Shown here piece after piece: positions 62,654 through 64,000 of a stretch of 64,000 nucleotides of DNA (position 1 is its first letter; each line of letters begins with the position of its first letter). The notes beneath the pieces were generated by a model. That model had not been told where the DNA came from and did no database searches. It saw nothing but the letters and a program-made list of their open reading frames with translations. The stretch comes from Streptomyces sp. GS7. GTDB lineage: Bacteria > Actinomycetota > Actinomycetes > Streptomycetales > Streptomycetaceae. The stretch is from contig NZ_CP047146.1 of the NCBI RefSeq assembly GCF_009834125.1, forward strand, positions 4,829,501 to 4,893,500, given 5' to 3'. The translations under genes were made by a program, and so were the position numbers.

Positions 62654-63186
62654 CCGCGGTGCGCCTGCCCTACCCACGCCCCGAGGACCACCCCGAGCCG
62701 CTGAAGGAGGTGCCGCCGCTCAATCTGTTCCGCGCCTTCGGCAATGCCCCCGCCTACACCGGCGGCCTCATCGACCTCGGCCTCGTCGGCCTCGGCAAGC
62801 TCGTCCTCACCCCACGGCAACGTGAACTGCTGATCCTCGATACCGCGACCAGCACCGGATCCGCCTACGTGACCCAGGCTCATGTCCCGTTCGGGCAAGC
62901 CGTGGGCATCACCGGCGAGCAAGCGTCCTTCATTCGGCAGCGGGAACCACTGCCGGGCCCCTTCCTCCCAGAAGAAGCCGCGCTCCTGGCCGTGGGCCGT
63001 GAACTCCTCCAGAGCGCCACCTGCACGGGCGAGGCCATCCAGCGTGCACACCTGCTCTGCGGCGCCCGAGCAGTCACCGAGACCCTCATCCTGGTCGGCT
63101 ACTACCGTCTTGTCTGCGGCTTCGCCAACGCCCTGGACGTGGAGCCGGACGGCAAGTCCACCCACATGCTCCCCTACGCCTCCTGA
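62650..63186 (+). CDS. Carboxymuconolactone decarboxylase (CMD/AhpD-like) family protein
   Basis: 178 residues; GTG at 62650 overlaps the ThDP enzyme stop (GTGA), with another GTG at 62647. The CMD fold is seen in LTPRQRELLILDTATSTGSA, YVTQAHVPFGQAVGITGEQ and the later GARAVTETLILVGYYRLVCG. It lacks the CxxC-type redox pair of AhpD, keeping the conserved His of decarboxylase-like members, so a peroxidase-helper role is unlikely. The role with the ThDP partner is unknown. Confidence 0.85.
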   Translation: MTAVRLPYPRPEDHPEPLKEVPPLNLFRAFGNAPAYTGGLIDLGLVGLGKLVLTPRQRELLILDTATSTGSAYVTQAHVPFGQAVGITGEQASFIRQREPLPGPFLPEEAALLAVGRELLQSATCTGEAIQRAHLLCGARAVTETLILVGYYRLVCGFANALDVEPDGKSTHMLPYAS

Positions 63187-63325
63187 CCCCTACGCAGGTC
63201 TGCTCACGGGCATCACAGCCCGGGGACACCGCTCGTCCCCGTACGCCGGCGGGCGGACCTGCGACCCTGGTTCCGGCCGGACCGGTGGGCCGCGACCGTA
63301 GGCCCGCCGGGCGGTGGTGGGCCTG

Positions 63326-63553
63326 TCAGGAGGGCGCGCCGGCTCCATCACCAGGGCGTCCCGCTGGGACCTCCACCGTCGGAGACACCGGGCGAAACAC
63401 CCGCTCACCCCTCTGGGGCCTCGAGGCCCCGGTGTCCTCCTGGATGTGCGGGATGGCGATGCCGACGACGGTCACGTCCACCGCGTCCATGAAGGTCGCC
63501 ACGAGGAGGACGATCAGCGCCCCCCACCGGAGGGGATCCACCGCCGTCGGCAA
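63326..63553 (-). pseudogene. Relic of an MFS transporter N-terminus
   Basis: The first 40 codons match the opening helix of DHA2-type MFS transporters (RWGALIVLLVATFMDAVDVT, VVGIAIPHIQEDTG). The sequence then turns into non-coding frame and stops. An intact protein would be about 500 residues. Confidence 0.65.
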
Positions 63554-63634
63554 GGGAGCGACCGGCGCATCGGCAATCCGACGACTCCGCCGAGGATCAC
63601 CGGGATCTGCCGGAGAAGCCTGGGTCCGTGCTTC

Positions 63635-64000
63635 TCAGACCGCCGCGGCCCTCGGACTGCGTGACGTGTCACTGCCGGGCACCGGCTCGGAGGCGTCGGC
63701 ACCGAGGGCCACGATGCGGTTGTCCCCGTCGACGTGCACGACCTTCGGCCGCAGCGTACGGGCCTCCGCGTCGTCCACCTGCGCATAGCTGATCAGGATG
63801 ACCAGATCACCGGGATGAACCAGGTGTGCGGCGGCTCCGTTGATACCGATGACGCCCGAGCCCCGCTCGCCCTCGATGACGTACGTCTCCAGCCGGGCAC
63901 CGTTGTCGATGTCGACGATGTGGACGAGTTCGCCAGGCAGCAGGTCGGCGGCCTCCATCAGCCCAGCGTCGATCGTGACCGACCCCACGTAGTGCAGATC
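63635..64000 (-). CDS. panD: Aspartate 1-decarboxylase (5' end beyond window)
   Basis: The first 20 or so codons are cut off by the right edge; the visible part begins [20 protein letters not shown]. The Gly-Ser in YVGS is the self-cleavage site that makes the pyruvoyl cofactor on the Ser. Downstream, [20 protein letters not shown] and [20 protein letters not shown] complete the PanD fold. The enzyme makes beta-alanine for pantothenate and CoA synthesis. The C-terminal tail is the usual actinobacterial extension. Confidence 0.95.
   Translation of the reverse strand, partial: DLHYVGSVTIDAGLMEAADLLPGELVHIVDIDNGARLETYVIEGERGSGVIGINGAAAHLVHPGDLVILISYAQVDDAEARTLRPKVVHVDGDNRIVALGADASEPVPGSDTSRSPRAAAV

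Noticed and set aside
1..64000. CRISPR arrays, tRNA/rRNA genes, complete IS elements, attachment sites
   Set aside because: None could be recognised by eye; no regularly spaced repeats, cloverleaf-like segments or paired terminal repeats were seen.

Overview
The window looks like a chromosomal segment of a Streptomyces-type actinomycete. GC content is very high, GTG starts are common, and several markers fit: a FemX glycyltransferase, PanD, GAF/PP2C phosphatases, a type I PKS, an NRPS and a lasso peptide locus. No rRNA, tRNA, CRISPR array or intact mobile element was seen. At least four short transposase or IstB relics and several other gene relics show an accessory, decaying region.

Left part (1-12.7 kb). 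A dimodular NRPS (C-A-T-C-A-T-TE) runs off the left edge; its first A domain carries the canonical serine code. It is followed by a DUF1963-like protein, femX, a transposase relic, an APH-fold kinase, and a TetR/methyltransferase divergon with a visible operator palindrome.

Natural-product core (12.7-29.2 kb). A lasso peptide locus encodes the exporter (D), RRE protein (B1), leader peptidase (B2) and cyclase (C) on the minus strand. A 45-residue precursor (A) lies divergently on the plus strand; its predicted core is GTIHTKKDATTIGFKKSQ with a Gly1-Asp8 ring. Next come about 2 kb with little coding signal but a long nested hairpin, a small exported protein with an in-frame stop, a thioester-reductase-like SDR, and a divergent single-module PKS with the order KS-AT-DH-cMT-ER-KR-ACP. 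That order is typical of fungal highly reducing PKSs.

Middle (29.2-36.5 kb). A DUF4142 exported protein, a SpoIIE-type phosphatase, an MFS exporter, a LysR regulator and a broken M6 metalloprotease gene.

Hydroxyproline island (36.5-52.5 kb). A peptide ABC transporter (order A-C-B-D-F) faces a catabolic operon: three-subunit D-hydroxyproline dehydrogenase, DapA-family deaminase, 4-hydroxyproline epimerase and ketoglutarate-semialdehyde dehydrogenase. A GntR/FCD regulator, an S33 prolyl-aminopeptidase-like enzyme and an intact secreted M6 metalloprotease follow. Five related sites (core close to GCAATGTCACA) sit in front of each transcription unit, so the whole set probably forms one GntR regulon for degrading hydroxyproline-containing peptides: secreted protease, uptake, N-terminal Pro/Hyp release, then epimerisation and oxidation to 2-oxoglutarate.

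Right part (52.5-64 kb). An epoxide-hydrolase-like enzyme, an amino-acid permease with an M20 deacylase and divergent Lrp regulator, a GAF-PP2C phosphatase, a ThDP enzyme translationally coupled to an AhpD/CMD-like protein, an MFS relic, and panD cut by the right edge. Strong inverted-repeat terminators separate several convergent gene pairs.
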